A DNA stretch of 64,000 nt from Leptospira wolbachii serovar Codice str. CDC. GTDB taxonomy: Bacteria; Spirochaetota; Leptospiria; Leptospirales; Leptospiraceae. Under the pieces are notes generated by a model, which saw nothing but the letters and a program-made list of their open reading frames with translations, was not told where the DNA came from and did not search any database. The stretch covers positions 186,001-250,000 of the forward strand of contig NZ_AOGZ02000016.1 of assembly GCF_000332515.2 (NCBI RefSeq). Reading direction: 5' to 3'. The first letter of the stretch is position 1. Each line of letters begins with the position of its first letter. Below, piece after piece: positions 62,801 to 64,000 of the stretch. The translations under genes and the position numbers were made by a program.

Positions 62801-64000
62801 AACTTCCGGGGCACAAAGTAGACAAATACATTGGATGGCTACGTTATTCCACTCCAGGGGTGACACTGATCTCCCCTCCTCCTCACCATGATATTTATTC
62901 GATTGAAGATTTAAAACAGCTCATCTTCGATTTGAAAAACTCAAATCCTAGAGCTCGTATATCGGTAAAATTGGTTTCTGAATCAGGTGTAGGGACTGTT
63001 GCGGCTGGTGTTGCCAAAGCTCATGCCGATCATATCCTCATCGCAGGACATGAAGGGGGAACGGGTGCAAGCCCTATCTCTTCCATCCATCATGCAGGAA
63101 CCCCTTGGGAACTTGGGCTTTCTGAAACCCACCAAACCCTTGTTGCCAACGGCCTTCGTGACCGTGTGTATCTGGCAGTCGATGGGAAACTACTGACAGG
63201 AAAAGATGTGGTTGTGGGAGCCCTCCTAGGTGCGGAAGAATTTGGATTCTCTACTTCTGCACTCGTCTCTGTAGGTTGTATCATGATGCGTAAATGCCAC
63301 TTGAATACTTGTCCTGTCGGCGTTGCCACTCAAGATGAATTCTTAAGAAGTAAATTTACAGGCAAACCAGAACACGTTGTGAACTTTATGACCTTTGTTG
63401 CGGAAGAAGTCCGCGAGATCATGGCAAAACTTGGATTCAGAACTTTTGAAGAAATGATCGGACAAGTGGAAAAAATTAAATTCAAACGACCGCATCACCA
63501 TTGGAAGGCACGTGGACTTGATTTTACAAAAGTTCTCCATAGACCAACTCCCGTATTTCCAACGGGTTTATTCCGTGCGAAAGAACAGAACCACCACTTG
63601 GATGAACAAATTGACAACGAACTCATTCGTAAGGCTCTTCCTGCGATTGACCACAAACAACCGGTCAAAATCCAAACTACTATCGTAAACTTAAATCGTT
63701 CGGTAGGAACCATGTTAAGTCACGAAGTGACTAAAAAATATGGAGTGGATGGTCTTTCCGAAGACACGATCGATATCGAATTCACAGGGACCGCAGGACA
63801 ATCGTTTGGTGCTTTTGTTACAAAAGGGATGACTCTTCGTTTGGTAGGGGAAGGAAACGACTACGTAGGCAAAGGACTTTGTGGTGGAAAACTCATCTTC
63901 CAAACCCCCAAAACGGCCCCTTACAAAGCAGAAGAAAATATCGTTATCGGTAACACATGTTTTATTGGAGCGACCAGTGGGAATGCCTATGTGAATGGAA
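59866..64000 (+). CDS. gltB: Glutamate synthase large subunit (3' partial)
   Basis: The ATG at 59866 has AGGG 6 bases upstream. The frame stays open to the window end, giving 1378 of about 1500 residues. The class II amidotransferase domain begins at the nucleophile Cys30 ([15 protein letters not shown]) after a short propeptide-like leader. The central domain and FMN-binding synthase domain follow ([41 protein letters not shown]-type region), and the 3Fe-4S Cys cluster ([15 protein letters not shown]) lies near residue 1138. It makes glutamate from 2-oxoglutarate and glutamine. The small subunit is not in the window. Confidence 0.95.
   Translation, partial: [1378 protein letters not shown]

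Noticed and set aside
1..64000. CRISPR arrays, insertion sequences, prophage or toxin-antitoxin pairs
   Set aside because: No regularly spaced repeats, transposase, integrase, phage structural gene or paired toxin-antitoxin frames were seen.

Overview
The window is chromosomal sequence from a spirochaete of the genus Leptospira, probably a free-living or low-virulence species. This is inferred from protein style. Many secreted proteins have relaxed lipobox sequences (SLTNC, SVVNC, FVHC, LSNC), there is a DUF1574-type SGNH protein, surface-sugar and GT-C genes are abundant, GTG and TTG starts are frequent, and the base composition is moderately AT-rich. No rRNA, tRNA, insertion sequence, prophage or CRISPR array was seen. 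Both ends are cut: the left end inside a FlaA1/WbpM-type sugar dehydratase, the right end inside gltB.

Layout. 1-4.7 kb (+): sugar dehydratase, an SspB-like adaptor and an NCS2 permease in overlapping order, then htpX with a clear terminator, then apt. 4.7-8.8 kb: a membrane protein with an orphan HATPase domain, divergent from an HtrA-type protease and its catalytically dead paralogue. 8.8-14.8 kb (-): a surface-glycan operon (nucleotidyltransferase/GT2 fusion, epimerase, GT2, SGNH protein, GT-C protein). 14.9-18.5 kb: secreted proteins, including an M30-type metallopeptidase lipoprotein and a DUF1574 protein. 18.5-27 kb (-): SRPBCC protein, then a long run of speE, outer-membrane barrel, two lipoproteins, pyrF, FAD oxidoreductase, DUF1365 and cyclopropane-type fatty-acid methyltransferase. 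27-31.7 kb: small genes, among them a DUF302 gene behind a CsoR-type operator, a DMT transporter, a ferritin-like protein with a histone H1-like tail, and YhhN.

31.7-37.2 kb (+): the methylmalonyl-CoA mutase module (small subunit, large subunit, MeaB), which links propionate or odd-chain and branched-chain catabolism to succinyl-CoA. 37.2-42.1 kb: a regulatory island with a NarL-type two-component pair, an ankyrin lipoprotein whose signal peptide is out of frame at a T9 tract, another lipoprotein, repeated operator-like 26-mers and a PilZ protein. 42.1-47.2 kb (-): RND efflux pump and GT-C protein. 47.3-51.1 kb (+): ExbB, TonB and a pseudo-papain/FnIII protein, with no ExbD. 51.1-54.3 kb: thioesterase and TetR regulator around a large perfect palindrome, then UDP-glucose pyrophosphorylase. 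54.4-57.5 kb: an alpha/beta-hydrolase-like protein with a lysine-rich tail, a Csp1-like copper-storage protein and its lipoprotein neighbour, and TraB. 57.5-64 kb (+): cheD, HDOD protein, shikimate kinase, a candidate 6S RNA and gltB.

Two themes stand out. Several enzyme-family proteins have lost their catalytic residues (HtrA-like, papain-like, alpha/beta-hydrolase-like, and an epimerase lacking the usual Tyr). Regulatory DNA is compact: divergent start codons overlap or abut, and some genes appear to have leaderless or nearly leaderless starts behind good promoters.
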